64,000 bases of DNA, from the NCBI RefSeq assembly GCF_900105495.1, contig NZ_FNTF01000002.1:595501-659500 (forward strand). Reading direction: 5' to 3'. Within the stretch, counting starts at the first letter, position 1. Each line of letters opens with the position of its first letter. The position numbers and the translations under genes were made by a program. The notes below the pieces were generated by a model. It was not told the DNA's origin. It searched no databases and saw only the letters and a program-made list of their open reading frames with translations. Positions 43,877 through 52,332 of this stretch are shown here, piece by piece. Source of the stretch: Pseudomonas frederiksbergensis (lineage in GTDB: Bacteria; Pseudomonadota; Gammaproteobacteria; Pseudomonadales; Pseudomonadaceae).

Positions 43877-44533
43877 ATGCGGCTGGCTTTATTCGACTTG
43901 GACAACACGCTCTTGGGCGGTGACAGTGACCACGCCTGGGGCGATTACCTGTGCGAGCGCGGCTTCCTCGACGCCGTTGCCTACAAGGCACGCAACGACG
44001 AGTTCTATCAGGATTACCTGGCCGGCAAGCTCGATAACGATGCCTACCTGAACTTCTGCCTCGAAGTCCTCGGCCGCACCGAGATGGCCACGCTGGATCA
44101 ATGGCACCTGGATTACATGCGCGATTGCATTGAGCCGATTGTCTTGCCCAAGGCTATCGAACTGCTGGCCAAGCACCGCGAGGCCGGCGACAAACTGGTG
44201 ATCATCACCGCGACCAACCGTTTTGTTACCGGGCCGATTGCAGCACGTCTGGGCGTTGAAACCCTGATCGCCACCGAATGTGAAATGGTTGATGGCCGCT
44301 ATACCGGGCGCAGCACCGACGTTCCGTGCTTCCGGGAAGGCAAGGTGACGCGGTTGAATCGTTGGCTGGAAGAAACCGGGTATTCGTTGGAGGACAGCTA
44401 TTTCTACAGCGACTCGATGAATGATTTCGCGCTGCTGGAGCAAGTGGCCAATCCGGTTGCGGTCGATCCGGACCCGAATTTGCGCGCTGAAGCCGAGAAG
44501 CGTGGCTGGCCGGTGATTTCGTTGCGCGATTGA
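43877..44533 (+). CDS. HAD-IB family phosphatase, candidate histidinol-phosphatase
   Basis: The 218-residue protein has the HAD nucleophile [13 protein letters not shown] near the N-terminus, motif [12 protein letters not shown] and motif [12 protein letters not shown]. It belongs to the HAD-IB (SerB-like) phosphatases. The P. aeruginosa homologue in the same position beside rppH (PA0335) has been reported as the histidinol-phosphate phosphatase of histidine synthesis, from memory; pseudomonads lack the classical HisB/HisN type. I apply that function by position and family, with moderate confidence. Confidence 0.82.
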   Translation: MRLALFDLDNTLLGGDSDHAWGDYLCERGFLDAVAYKARNDEFYQDYLAGKLDNDAYLNFCLEVLGRTEMATLDQWHLDYMRDCIEPIVLPKAIELLAKHREAGDKLVIITATNRFVTGPIAARLGVETLIATECEMVDGRYTGRSTDVPCFREGKVTRLNRWLEETGYSLEDSYFYSDSMNDFALLEQVANPVAVDPDPNLRAEAEKRGWPVISLRD

Positions 44534-44539
44534 AATCGC

Positions 44540-44644
44540 CTGTAGCAGCTGCCGAGGTACGAGGCTGCGTTGGGCTGCGCAGCGGCCCCGGGGGGCGGTC
44601 CTGCGGACACGCAACGCAGCCTCGTACCTCGGCAGCTGCTACAG
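44540..44644. repeat. Dispersed palindromic repeat, family D copy 1
   Basis: CTGTAGCAGCTGCCGAGGTA at the left is mirrored by TACCTCGGCAGCTGCTACAG at the right, with further complementary arms inside. It lies between the convergent HAD phosphatase and DUF2269 genes. Confidence 0.85.
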
Positions 44645-44652
44645 ATTTCGCG

Positions 44653-45081
44653 CTAAACCGGCTTGGCCCCCATCAACCCCGCAATGGCAACAAAGCAGAC
44701 AAAACTGAACAGTGCGAGGGCAAAGGTAAACCGCCCAGTGCCCGCTGCCGGCGCTTTACGCAGCCGATTCAGCCGCACCAGCAACCAGAACCAGCCCAAC
44801 GCCGCGACGGTGTACAGCACACTGGAAGCCAACAACCAGATCTGCCCCAGCGGCCAGCCCACCAGATGCACCATCCACCAGCCGGTAAACGGCATGCTCA
44901 GCAGCGCCAGCCCCATCACCAGCCAGATAAACACCCACGGTCGCTGCAACGTGCGCGTGTGAGCCGTTGCGTCGCCGTTACGGCGCGTGCGCCAGACCCA
45001 GATCGCCAGACCCAGCGCGCTGACCAGCAGCAACACCGTCGCCACCATATGAGCGATTTTCAGGGCGGTTAACGTTTCCAT
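44653..45081 (-). CDS. DUF2269 small integral membrane protein
   Basis: The 142-residue protein has four hydrophobic helices (for example LKIAHMVATVLLLVSALGLAIWVW and WVFIWLVMGLALLSMPFTGWWMV) and a basic linker (TRRNGDATAHTRTLQR). It resembles the DUF2269 family of small membrane proteins. Function is unknown. It lies 39 bases downstream of ilvA on the same strand and may be in its transcript. Confidence 0.78.
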   Translation of the reverse strand: METLTALKIAHMVATVLLLVSALGLAIWVWRTRRNGDATAHTRTLQRPWVFIWLVMGLALLSMPFTGWWMVHLVGWPLGQIWLLASSVLYTVAALGWFWLLVRLNRLRKAPAAGTGRFTFALALFSFVCFVAIAGLMGAKPV

Positions 45082-45120
45082 TGTTCGATTTCCTTATGGC
45101 CTGGCCATCAGCGTAGCCGC

Positions 45121-46635
45121 TCAGCCGAGAAACAGCTGATAGGCCGGGTTGTCGCTTTCGTCCCAGTACGGGTAGCCGATTTCTTCCAGCGCTGCGGGCA
45201 CCAGATGACGTTCTTCATGAGGCACTTGCAGGCCCGCGACCACACGACCATCCGCCGCGCCATGGTTGCGGTAATGGAACATCGAAATGTTCCAGCGCCC
45301 GCCAAGCTTGTTGAGGAAGTTGAACAGCGCGCCCGGACGCTCCGGGAATTCGAAGCGCAGAATCACTTCATCCACCACATGCGCCGCACGGCCGCCGACC
45401 ATGTGGCGGATGTGCAACTTGGCGAGTTCGTTGTCGGTCAGGTCGAGCACCGGGAAACCCTGCTCGGTCAGGCTGGCAAGCAGCGCACTGCGCGGATCGT
45501 TTTCAGGGTGCGTCTGCACGCCGACGAAGATGTGCGCCTCGCTGCCGGTGTTGTAGCGATAGTTGAATTCGGTGATCTGGCGCTTGCCGATGGCCTCGCA
45601 GAACGCCTTGAAGCTGCCCGGTTTCTCGGGGATGGTCACGGCGATAATCGCTTCGCGGCCCTCGCCCAGTTCGGCGCGCTCGGCGACGTGGCGCAGGCGG
45701 TCGAAGTTGACGTTGGCACCGGAGTCGATGGCCACGAAGGTATGCCCGGTGACACCGCGCTGCTCGACGTACTTCTTGATCCCGGCCACGCCCAGGGCGC
45801 CGGCAGGTTCGGTGATCGAGCGGGTATCGTCGTAGATGTCCTTGATCGCCGCGCAGATTTCATCGGTGCTGACGGTGATCACTTCATCGACATAATCTTT
45901 GCAGATGTCGAACGTGTGCTGACCAATCTGCGCCACAGCGACGCCGTCGGCGAAGAGGCCCACGGTCGGCAGGATCACGCGTTCACCAGCGGCCATGGCG
46001 GCTTGCAGGCAGTTGGAATCGTCCGGCTCTACGCCGATGATTTTGATTTCAGGCCGCAGGTACTTCACGTATGCCGCGATCCCGGCGATCAGTCCGCCAC
46101 CGCCCACCGGAACGAAGATTGCGTCCAGACGGCCAGGGTGCTGGCGCAGGATCTCCATGGCCACCGTGCCCTGCCCGGCAATGGTGTGGGGATCGTCGTA
46201 AGGGTGGATGTAGACGTAGCCTTTTTCGTCGACCAGTTTCAGCGAGTAGGCCAGGGCTTCGGGGAACGAATCCCCGTGCAGCACCACTTTGCCGCCACGT
46301 GAGCGCACGCCTTCGACTTTGATTTCCGGGGTGGTCTTGGGCATCACGATGGTCGCTTTCACGCCCAACACTTTCGCCGCCAGGGCCAGGCCTTGGGCGT
46401 GGTTGCCCGCGGAAGCCGTGACCACGCCGCGAGCGCGTTCTTCATCGGAAAGCTGCGTGAGCTTGTTATAGGCGCCACGAATCTTGAACGAGAACACCGG
46501 CTGCAAGTCTTCGCGCTTGAGCCAGATACTGTTGCCCAGCCGCTCGGAGAGCTGGCGGGCAGTCTGCAATGGGGTTTCTACGGCAACGTCATAAACGCGC
46601 GAGGTGAGGATCTTTTTGACGTACTGTTCGAGCAT
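45121..46635 (-). CDS. ilvA: Threonine ammonia-lyase, biosynthetic
   Basis: IlvA deaminates threonine to 2-oxobutanoate, the first step toward isoleucine, and is inhibited by isoleucine. The 504-residue protein has the PLP lysine K51 in VFSFKIRGAYNKL, the glycine-rich loop VGGGGLIAGIAAYV, and two C-terminal ACT-like regulatory domains (IAVTIPEKPGSFKAFCEAIG and EFPERPGALFNFLNKLG). The length fits the allosteric biosynthetic form. It is divergent from rpiA. Confidence 0.96.
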   Translation of the reverse strand: MLEQYVKKILTSRVYDVAVETPLQTARQLSERLGNSIWLKREDLQPVFSFKIRGAYNKLTQLSDEERARGVVTASAGNHAQGLALAAKVLGVKATIVMPKTTPEIKVEGVRSRGGKVVLHGDSFPEALAYSLKLVDEKGYVYIHPYDDPHTIAGQGTVAMEILRQHPGRLDAIFVPVGGGGLIAGIAAYVKYLRPEIKIIGVEPDDSNCLQAAMAAGERVILPTVGLFADGVAVAQIGQHTFDICKDYVDEVITVSTDEICAAIKDIYDDTRSITEPAGALGVAGIKKYVEQRGVTGHTFVAIDSGANVNFDRLRHVAERAELGEGREAIIAVTIPEKPGSFKAFCEAIGKRQITEFNYRYNTGSEAHIFVGVQTHPENDPRSALLASLTEQGFPVLDLTDNELAKLHIRHMVGGRAAHVVDEVILRFEFPERPGALFNFLNKLGGRWNISMFHYRNHGAADGRVVAGLQVPHEERHLVPAALEEIGYPYWDESDNPAYQLFLG

Positions 46636-46746
46636 CGGAAAGCATCACTGAGCGGGTTGGGCAGGGCCAAGGAGTCTAACCCGGCTTTCGCCTGAGCGAC
46701 CACACTAAACAGGTGGTTTTAGCCGCTCACTGGCGCTGGAGATCCA

Positions 46747-46872
46747 TTGTGGCGAGGGAGCTTGCTCCCGTTGGAGCGCGAAGCGGTCCCCCTGCATTCT
46801 TTCAGACATACCGCGCGGGCAGGTTTTTACGGCTGCTGCGCAGCCGAGCGGGAGCAAGCTCCCTCGCCACAG
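46747..46872. repeat. Dispersed palindromic repeat, family C copy 3
   Basis: TTGTGGCGAGGGAGCTTGCTC and GAGCAAGCTCCCTCGCCACAG outer arms, close to copy 2. It takes up much of the 339-base gap between ilvA and rpiA. The rest of the gap holds the rpiA promoter and no gene. Confidence 0.85.
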
Positions 46873-46906
46873 GCAAGCCCCATCGCCACCATTCGACATA
46901 CCGGCA

Positions 46907-46935
46907 ATGACCTTCCCCATCGCGAAGCCTATAAT
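46907..46935 (+). promoter_or_regulatory. Putative rpiA promoter
   Basis: A perfect -10 TATAAT (46930-46935) lies 17 bases after ATGACC (46907-46912), about 40 bases upstream of the rpiA start. The -35 is weak, so the assignment rests mostly on the -10. Confidence 0.5.
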
Positions 46936-46974
46936 GCCGGCCTTTCGTTCCCTCTTCGGCACTTCGGAGCCCGC

Positions 46975-47649
46975 ATGACCCAGGATCAACTCAAACAGGC
47001 AGTGGCTCAGGCCGCCGTCGACTTCATCCTCCCGAAACTCGACGACAAGAGCATCGTCGGGGTCGGCACCGGCTCCACCGCCAACTGCTTCATCGACGCA
47101 CTGGCCAAGCACAAAGGCGCGTTCGACGGCGCGGTCGCCAGTTCCGAAGCCACCGCCGCCCGCCTCAAGGGCCACGGCATTCCGGTGTATGAGCTGAACA
47201 CGGTCAGCGACCTGGAGTTCTACGTCGACGGCGCCGACGAAAGCGACGAGCACCTGAACCTGATCAAGGGCGGCGGCGCAGCCCTGACCCGCGAGAAGAT
47301 TGTGGCGGCTGTGGCCAAGACCTTCATCTGCATCGCCGACGCCAGCAAACTGGTGCCGGTGCTCGGTGCGTTCCCGCTACCGGTAGAAGTCATCCCGATG
47401 GCCCGCAGCCACGTGGCCCGCGAGCTGGTGAAGCTGGGCGGCGACCCGGTTTACCGCGAAGGCGTGCTGACCGACAACGGCAACATCATCCTCGATGTGT
47501 TCAACATGCAGATCACCAACCCGGTGGAGCTGGAGAAGCAGATCAACGCCATCGTCGGCGTGGTCACCAACGGTTTGTTCGCCGCACGTCCGGCGGATTT
47601 GCTGCTGCTGGGCACCAGCGAAGGCGTGAAGACCCTGCGCGCAAAATAA
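46975..47649 (+). CDS. rpiA: Ribose-5-phosphate isomerase A
   Basis: RpiA interconverts ribose 5-phosphate and ribulose 5-phosphate in the pentose phosphate pathway. The 224-residue protein has [16 protein letters not shown], the catalytic [25 protein letters not shown] and [15 protein letters not shown], all family hallmarks, and normal length. I start at [10 protein letters not shown] (46975); a longer frame extends into the upstream repeat. A family B repeat follows. Confidence 0.97.
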   Translation: MTQDQLKQAVAQAAVDFILPKLDDKSIVGVGTGSTANCFIDALAKHKGAFDGAVASSEATAARLKGHGIPVYELNTVSDLEFYVDGADESDEHLNLIKGGGAALTREKIVAAVAKTFICIADASKLVPVLGAFPLPVEVIPMARSHVARELVKLGGDPVYREGVLTDNGNIILDVFNMQITNPVELEKQINAIVGVVTNGLFAARPADLLLLGTSEGVKTLRAK

Positions 47650-47663
47650 AACATACGCAAAAC

Positions 47664-47755
47664 CTGTGGGAGTGAGCCTGCTCGCGATAGCGGTCTTTCA
47701 GTCAACATCTCGATCGACTGACACGGCCTCATCGCGAGCAGGCTCGCTCCCACAG
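47664..47755. repeat. Dispersed palindromic repeat, family B copy 5
   Basis: CTGTGGGAGTGAGCCTGCTC and GAGCAGGCTCGCTCCCACAG form inverted arms between the convergent rpiA and the next gene. Confidence 0.82.
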
Positions 47756-47772
47756 TAGATTTGGGGTGTTGG

Positions 47773-48690
47773 TCAGGGTTGTGCCGGTTTTTTGAAGACG
47801 TAGAACAGGTTCGGCTCGCTCACCAGGTACATCGTGCCGTCGTCATCCATGGCGATCCCTTCCGCTTGCGGCACTGTCTTCTGCAACCCCTGACGCCCCT
47901 TGCTCAATGACATGGTGCTCAGCGGTCGCCCGTCTACATCAAGCTCCAGAATCAGCCGCGATTCATCCGACAACGCCAACAGATGGCCGCTGCGCTCGTC
48001 GTATTGCAGGCTCGACAGGTCCGTCACGAACATCCCGGCATCACGCTTGGGGTTGTTCACTACGTGCACTGCGTAGGATTTTTCCGGGTTGTAATGGGGA
48101 AAACCCTGCACTTCGTAGATCAGCATCGGGTCGCGTTCCTTGGCGACAAACAACCGCTTGCCCACCGAGTCGTAAGCCAGGCCTTCGAAGCCCTTGTTGC
48201 CGCTCATGTGTACACCAAGGGTCATCTGCTCGGCATCCGCCGCGTCGAGGAACGTTGTGTCGTTTTCCAGATGAATCTTGATCAGCCGCTGCTCGCGCTC
48301 GTCAGTGATCACGTAGGTGTCGGCACTGATGAATTCCACGGCTTCCGGATCGCCAAACCCGACCAACGCAATGCGTCGAATAATCTGACCGTCCAGCGAC
48401 AGCTCGATCAGCTCTGAGTTTTTGTTGGTGACGGTGAACAGGCTTTTGCGCACAGGATCGAAAGTCAACGCCGACACATCGTCATCCAGCCCGACAATGA
48501 CTCGCGCCTCGACCGCTACCTGGTACTGATCCAGAGCGATGGACTGACCGTTCATGGGCTGCCAAAGGGTGTTCAGGTTGAACCAGGCGCGCTCGAACAG
48601 GCGCAGGTACTGGCCGGCCGCAACCAAAGCGATCAGCGCAATGACCGACACAATCAGAATCAGGGGTTTGGGGCGGGCAAGTCGGCGCAT
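47773..48690 (-). CDS. SdiA-regulated family protein, first paralogue
   Basis: The protein of about 305 residues has an N-terminal membrane anchor (PLILIVSVIALIALVAAGQYL) and then a beta-propeller-like domain with DDDVSALTFDPVRKSLFTVTNKNSELIELSLDGQIIRRI, LSSLQYDERSGHLLALSDESRLILELD and a C-terminal AEGIAMDDDGTMYLVSEPNLFYVF. These match the SdiA-regulated (YjiK) family of envelope proteins. I favour the ATG at 48690; a GTG 42 bases upstream also gives an open frame. It lies 130 bases downstream of a paralogue on the same strand, with similar architecture, so they are likely tandem duplicates. Function is unknown. Confidence 0.75.
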   Translation of the reverse strand: MRRLARPKPLILIVSVIALIALVAAGQYLRLFERAWFNLNTLWQPMNGQSIALDQYQVAVEARVIVGLDDDVSALTFDPVRKSLFTVTNKNSELIELSLDGQIIRRIALVGFGDPEAVEFISADTYVITDEREQRLIKIHLENDTTFLDAADAEQMTLGVHMSGNKGFEGLAYDSVGKRLFVAKERDPMLIYEVQGFPHYNPEKSYAVHVVNNPKRDAGMFVTDLSSLQYDERSGHLLALSDESRLILELDVDGRPLSTMSLSKGRQGLQKTVPQAEGIAMDDDGTMYLVSEPNLFYVFKKPAQP

Positions 48691-48820
48691 TCGGGCAAAG
48701 CTCGGAATCAAAACGGGTGGATGAAATACCACGCCAGTCTGAATTGAAGCTTAATGGCCAGTGGCCGCGGTCCCGCAGGTGTACCCCAACAGACGGCCGC
48801 GCGCCACCCTCACGATGGGC

Positions 48821-49750
48821 TTATTTGTGCTTTTCGAAGCGGTAGAACAGATTTGGTTCGCTCACCAGATACAACGTGCCCGCTTCATCCATGGTCACGC
48901 CTTCGGCGCGAGGGATGGTCTTGTTCAAACCATTGAAGCCGCTCAGCAAGGTCATGAAGCTGACCTGCTCGCCCTTCTCGTCCAGCTCCAGCAACAAGTG
49001 CGAGTCAGCAGACAGCACCAGCATATGGCCCGTGCGCGGGTCGATGGCCAGGGCCGAGAGGTTGCGGATGTCCAGTTCGTCACTGGCGAGTTTTTGCTTG
49101 TCACCGGTGAGTGTCTGGCCGTCGTTGCTTTTCCAGGTGAACAACGCCGGGGGACGTTCTACACCCAGCAACATTTGCTGATTGCGCGAATCCCAGGCAA
49201 TGGCTTCGAACGCCTTGTTCTGGTCTTTCGAAGGACCGAGGTCGTATTTCGGGAAGTTGGCGATGTTCAGCTCGCGGGTATCGGCATCGACCTTGACGAT
49301 GGAGAGCATGTGGTCGCGCTCATCGACGATGGCCAGCAGACCGTTGCCCATGGCGGTGACCCCCTCCGGATTGCTCCAACCCACCAGCGGCATCTTGCGC
49401 AGCACGTCGCCTTGCAACGTCAGCTCGACCAGGAACGGTTTATTGCCCATGACCGAAAACAGGGTTTTTGACTGAGGGTCGTAAGCCAGGTCCGACGCCT
49501 CGTCCTTCTCCATGCCCGGCAGCACCTTGGCATCGATCACTGCCCGATAATCCGGTAGCCAAGTGCTTTCCTGGCGTTCGGCGGGGCTTTCGAAACGCTC
49601 CAGCAGCCAGAGCACGCCTCGGTCATCCCAATGCATCGCGAACGCGAGGCCATAGGCGGCAGCGGCCACCAGCAAAATCCAGGAATACCAACGCATGACA
49701 AAGCGCGAACGGCGTGCAGTTTTAAGCTTGGGCAGGGGTTGGGTGACCAT
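48821..49750 (-). CDS. SdiA-regulated family protein, second paralogue
   Basis: The 309-residue protein has an N-terminal membrane anchor (YSWILLVAAAAYGLAFAM) and a propeller-like region with KDEASDLAYDPQSKTLFSVMGNKPFLVELTLQGDVLRKM and LSALAIDPRTGHMLVLSADSHLLLELDEKG. It ends with the same AEGVTMDEAGTLYLVSEPNLFYRF motif as its downstream neighbour. It belongs to the SdiA-regulated/YjiK family of envelope proteins of unknown function. The two copies have diverged but align over their full length. No sensor or enzyme motif is visible. Confidence 0.78.
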   Translation of the reverse strand: MVTQPLPKLKTARRSRFVMRWYSWILLVAAAAYGLAFAMHWDDRGVLWLLERFESPAERQESTWLPDYRAVIDAKVLPGMEKDEASDLAYDPQSKTLFSVMGNKPFLVELTLQGDVLRKMPLVGWSNPEGVTAMGNGLLAIVDERDHMLSIVKVDADTRELNIANFPKYDLGPSKDQNKAFEAIAWDSRNQQMLLGVERPPALFTWKSNDGQTLTGDKQKLASDELDIRNLSALAIDPRTGHMLVLSADSHLLLELDEKGEQVSFMTLLSGFNGLNKTIPRAEGVTMDEAGTLYLVSEPNLFYRFEKHK

Positions 49751-49895
49751 CGAGGGATGCGTTCCAGAAATTCAGGCTAAGGGTAATAGCACAAGTGGGA
49801 CCGGCTCAGACGCCGCAAGTCCTGGAATTATCCGGAAGATATGTGAAAAAAACGGGAAATGGCGGTAAAGCCCTTTGCGGGCACCCCAGCCTGAT

Positions 49896-50006
49896 GATCG
49901 TTCCCACGCTCCGCGTGGGAATGCATCCCGTGACGCTCCGCGTCACATTCGAAGCGGGACGCGGAGCGTCCATGGCGGCATTCCCACGCAGAGCGTGGGA
50001 ACGATC
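49896..50006. repeat. REP/REPIN-like repeat, family A copy 6
   Basis: A full copy (GATCGTTCCCACGCTCCGCG to AGAGCGTGGGAACGATC) with inner arms. It lies between the same-strand FAH and SdiA-regulated genes and could end or stabilise the FAH-gene transcript. Confidence 0.88.
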
Positions 50007-50031
50007 ATCACAGGGGTCAGCGGTGATCTGA

Positions 50032-50697
50032 CTAGCGGACGCTGCTGGTGAAACGGCTGACGCCTGGCAATTCCAGTACCAGTTCGTCACCGACATTCAG
50101 CGGACCGACGCCAACCGGCGTACCCGTGAGGATCACGTCACCGGCCTGCAGCGAGAAGCAACCGGCCATGTGCTGGATCATCGGCACGATCGGGTTGAGC
50201 ATCGCGCTGCTGTTGCCGTCCTGGCGCACTTCGCCGTTGATGGTCAGGCGGATGCCGATGTCGGTCAGGTCAGCGAATGTGCTGCCGGACACGAATGGCG
50301 CAATCACCGCCGCACCGTCGAAGGACTTGGCGATTTCCCACGGCAGGCCCTTGGCTTTCAGCTCGGCCTGCTTGTCGCGCAGGGTCAGGTCCAGGGCCGG
50401 GGCGAAGCCAGAAATAGCATCCAGCACTTCTTCACGGCTCGGTTTGGTCGACAAAGGCTTGCCGATCAACACCGCGATTTCCGCTTCGTAATGCACCGAA
50501 CCACGTTCGGTCGGAATGCTGAAACCACCTTCCAGCGGCACGACGCAACTGCCCGGCTTGATGAACAACAGCGGTTCTGTAGGCACCGGGTTGTCCAGTT
50601 CCTTGGCGTGTTCGGCGTAGTTACGGCCGATGCACACCACTTTCCCCAACGGAAAGTGAATACGCGTGCCGTCGACATACTGGTGCTGATAGCTCAT
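50032..50697 (-). CDS. Fumarylacetoacetate hydrolase (FAH) family protein
   Basis: The 221-residue protein has the FAH fold and metal-site motifs: VVCIGRNYAEHAKEL, PLLFIKPGSC, the acidic HYEAEIAVLIG and the later GDVILTGTPVGVGPL. Members include fumarylpyruvate hydrolase and oxaloacetate decarboxylase; the short single-domain form fits acylpyruvase/oxaloacetate decarboxylase-like (FAHD1-like) enzymes. I start at MSYQHQYVDG (50697) behind GGGGGCGGTA. It is 36 bases downstream of the D-2-hydroxyglutarate dehydrogenase gene and may share its transcript. Confidence 0.86.
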   Translation of the reverse strand: MSYQHQYVDGTRIHFPLGKVVCIGRNYAEHAKELDNPVPTEPLLFIKPGSCVVPLEGGFSIPTERGSVHYEAEIAVLIGKPLSTKPSREEVLDAISGFAPALDLTLRDKQAELKAKGLPWEIAKSFDGAAVIAPFVSGSTFADLTDIGIRLTINGEVRQDGNSSAMLNPIVPMIQHMAGCFSLQAGDVILTGTPVGVGPLNVGDELVLELPGVSRFTSSVR

Positions 50698-50733
50698 TAC
50701 CGCCCCCTGTTTCGTAGCTTTTAAATTCAAAAG

Positions 50734-52128
50734 TCAAACAGCGAAAATCTTGCCCGGGTTCATGATGCCGTTCGGATCGAACACCGCTTTGACCGCTTTC
50801 ATGTACTCGATCTCAACCGGCGAGCGGCTGTAGGTCAAGTAATCACGCTTGGTCATGCCCACGCCGTGCTCGGCGGAAATCGAGCCGTTGTACTTCTCGA
50901 CGGTTTCGAACACCCACTTGTTGACGGTCGCGCACTTGGCGAAGAACTCGTCCTTGCTCAGGTTTTCCGGCTTGAGGATGTTCAGGTGCAGGTTGCCGTC
51001 ACCGATGTGGCCGAACCAGACGATTTCGAAATCCGGGTAGTGTTCGCCGACGATCGCGTCGATTTCCTTCAGGAACGCCGGGACTTTCGACACAGTGACC
51101 GAAATGTCGTTCTTATACGGCGTCCAGTGGGAAATGGTTTCGGAGATGTATTCGCGCAGCTTCCAGAGGTTCTGCAGCTGGGTTTCGCTCTGGCTCATCA
51201 CGCCGTCCAGCACCCAGCCCTGCTCAACGCAGTGCTCGAAGGTTTCCAGGGCGTGGTTGGCCACTTCTTCGGTGGTCGCTTCGAATTCCAGCAGCGCGTA
51301 GAACGGGCAATCTGTTTCGAAGGGCGCGGGTACGTCGCCCCGGCCCATGACCTTGGCCAAGGCTTTATCGGAGAAGAATTCGAACGCGGTCAGGTCGAGC
51401 TTGCTCTGGAACGCGTGCAGCACCGGCATGATCGAGTCGAAATCGGTAGTACCGAGGACCATCGCGGTGAGGTTTTTCGGCGCGCGGTCCAGACGCATGG
51501 TGGCTTCGACCACAAAACCGAGGGTGCCTTCAGCGCCAATGAACAGCTGGCGCAGGTCGTAACCGGTGGCGTTCTTGATCAGGTCTTTGTTCAGTTCCAG
51601 CAGATCGCCCTTGCCGGTGACCACTTTCATGCCAGCGACCCAGTTTCGGGTCATGCCGTAGCGAATGACCTTGATCCCGCCGGCATTGGTGCCGATATTG
51701 CCGCCAATCTGGCTGGAACCTGCCGAAGCGAAATCCACCGGGTAGTACAGGCCTTTTTCTTCGGCGACGTTCTGCAGGTGTTCGGTGACCACGCCCGGCT
51801 GGCAGACCGCAGTGCGGTCAGTCAGGTTGACGTCGAGAATCTGGTTCATGTAGTCGAAGGACACGACGACTTCGCCATTGGCAGCCACGGCAGCGGCGGA
51901 CAGCCCGGTACGACCGCCGGACGGCACCAGCGCAACCTTGTGCTCATTGGCCCAACGGACGATGGCCTGGACCTGCCCGGTGGTCTTGGGGAACACGATG
52001 GCGGTCGGGGCCGGGGCGAAATGCTTGGTCCAATCCTTACCGTAAGCATTCAGGGAGTCGGCATCGGTCAGCACCTTGCCAGGCTCAACCAGGGTCTTCA
52101 GCTCTTCAATCAGGGCAGGATTGGTCAT
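50734..52128 (-). CDS. FAD-linked D-2-hydroxyglutarate dehydrogenase
   Basis: The 464-residue flavoprotein has a PCMH-type FAD-binding domain (VFPKTTGQVQAIVRWANEHKVALVPSGGRTGLSAAAV, SSQIGGNIGTNAGG) and a C-terminal FAD-oxidase domain ending SAEHGVGMTKRDYL. It matches the D-2-hydroxyglutarate dehydrogenase next to serA in Pseudomonas (PA0317 in PAO1, from memory). There it regenerates 2-oxoglutarate from the D-2-hydroxyglutarate made by SerA, pulling serine synthesis forward. I start at MTNPALIEEL (52128). GlcD-type glycolate oxidases are related, but the serA neighbour favours this call. Confidence 0.88.
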   Translation of the reverse strand: MTNPALIEELKTLVEPGKVLTDADSLNAYGKDWTKHFAPAPTAIVFPKTTGQVQAIVRWANEHKVALVPSGGRTGLSAAAVAANGEVVVSFDYMNQILDVNLTDRTAVCQPGVVTEHLQNVAEEKGLYYPVDFASAGSSQIGGNIGTNAGGIKVIRYGMTRNWVAGMKVVTGKGDLLELNKDLIKNATGYDLRQLFIGAEGTLGFVVEATMRLDRAPKNLTAMVLGTTDFDSIMPVLHAFQSKLDLTAFEFFSDKALAKVMGRGDVPAPFETDCPFYALLEFEATTEEVANHALETFEHCVEQGWVLDGVMSQSETQLQNLWKLREYISETISHWTPYKNDISVTVSKVPAFLKEIDAIVGEHYPDFEIVWFGHIGDGNLHLNILKPENLSKDEFFAKCATVNKWVFETVEKYNGSISAEHGVGMTKRDYLTYSRSPVEIEYMKAVKAVFDPNGIMNPGKIFAV

Positions 52129-52194
52129 CGACAGAACTCTCGAACAATTCATGGTCATCCTGAGAACGCTTCACGTCGCAGGAATGAGTGTTTA

Positions 52195-52226
52195 GCGGGG
52201 TGCGTATGCTAGCATACCGACCCCGC
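52195..52226. promoter_or_regulatory. 32-base dyad between the D-2-hydroxyglutarate dehydrogenase gene and serA
   Basis: Arms of 16 bases with two mismatches: outer GCGGGGT / ACCCCGC and an inner perfect palindrome GTATGCTAGCATAC (52204-52217). It lies in the divergent gap, 66 bases from the dehydrogenase start and about 107 from serA. It could be a regulator operator for either gene or an extruded hairpin. Confidence 0.55.
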
Positions 52227-52332
52227 AGGGTAGTGCCCAACGGCTATTCTGCGGTAACGGCATTCTTGCCGTTCGGGTCAGCGTCTGCTGGCTATTTCCT
52301 GCCATTTTTCTCCGGGATACAGGTTTACGCAG

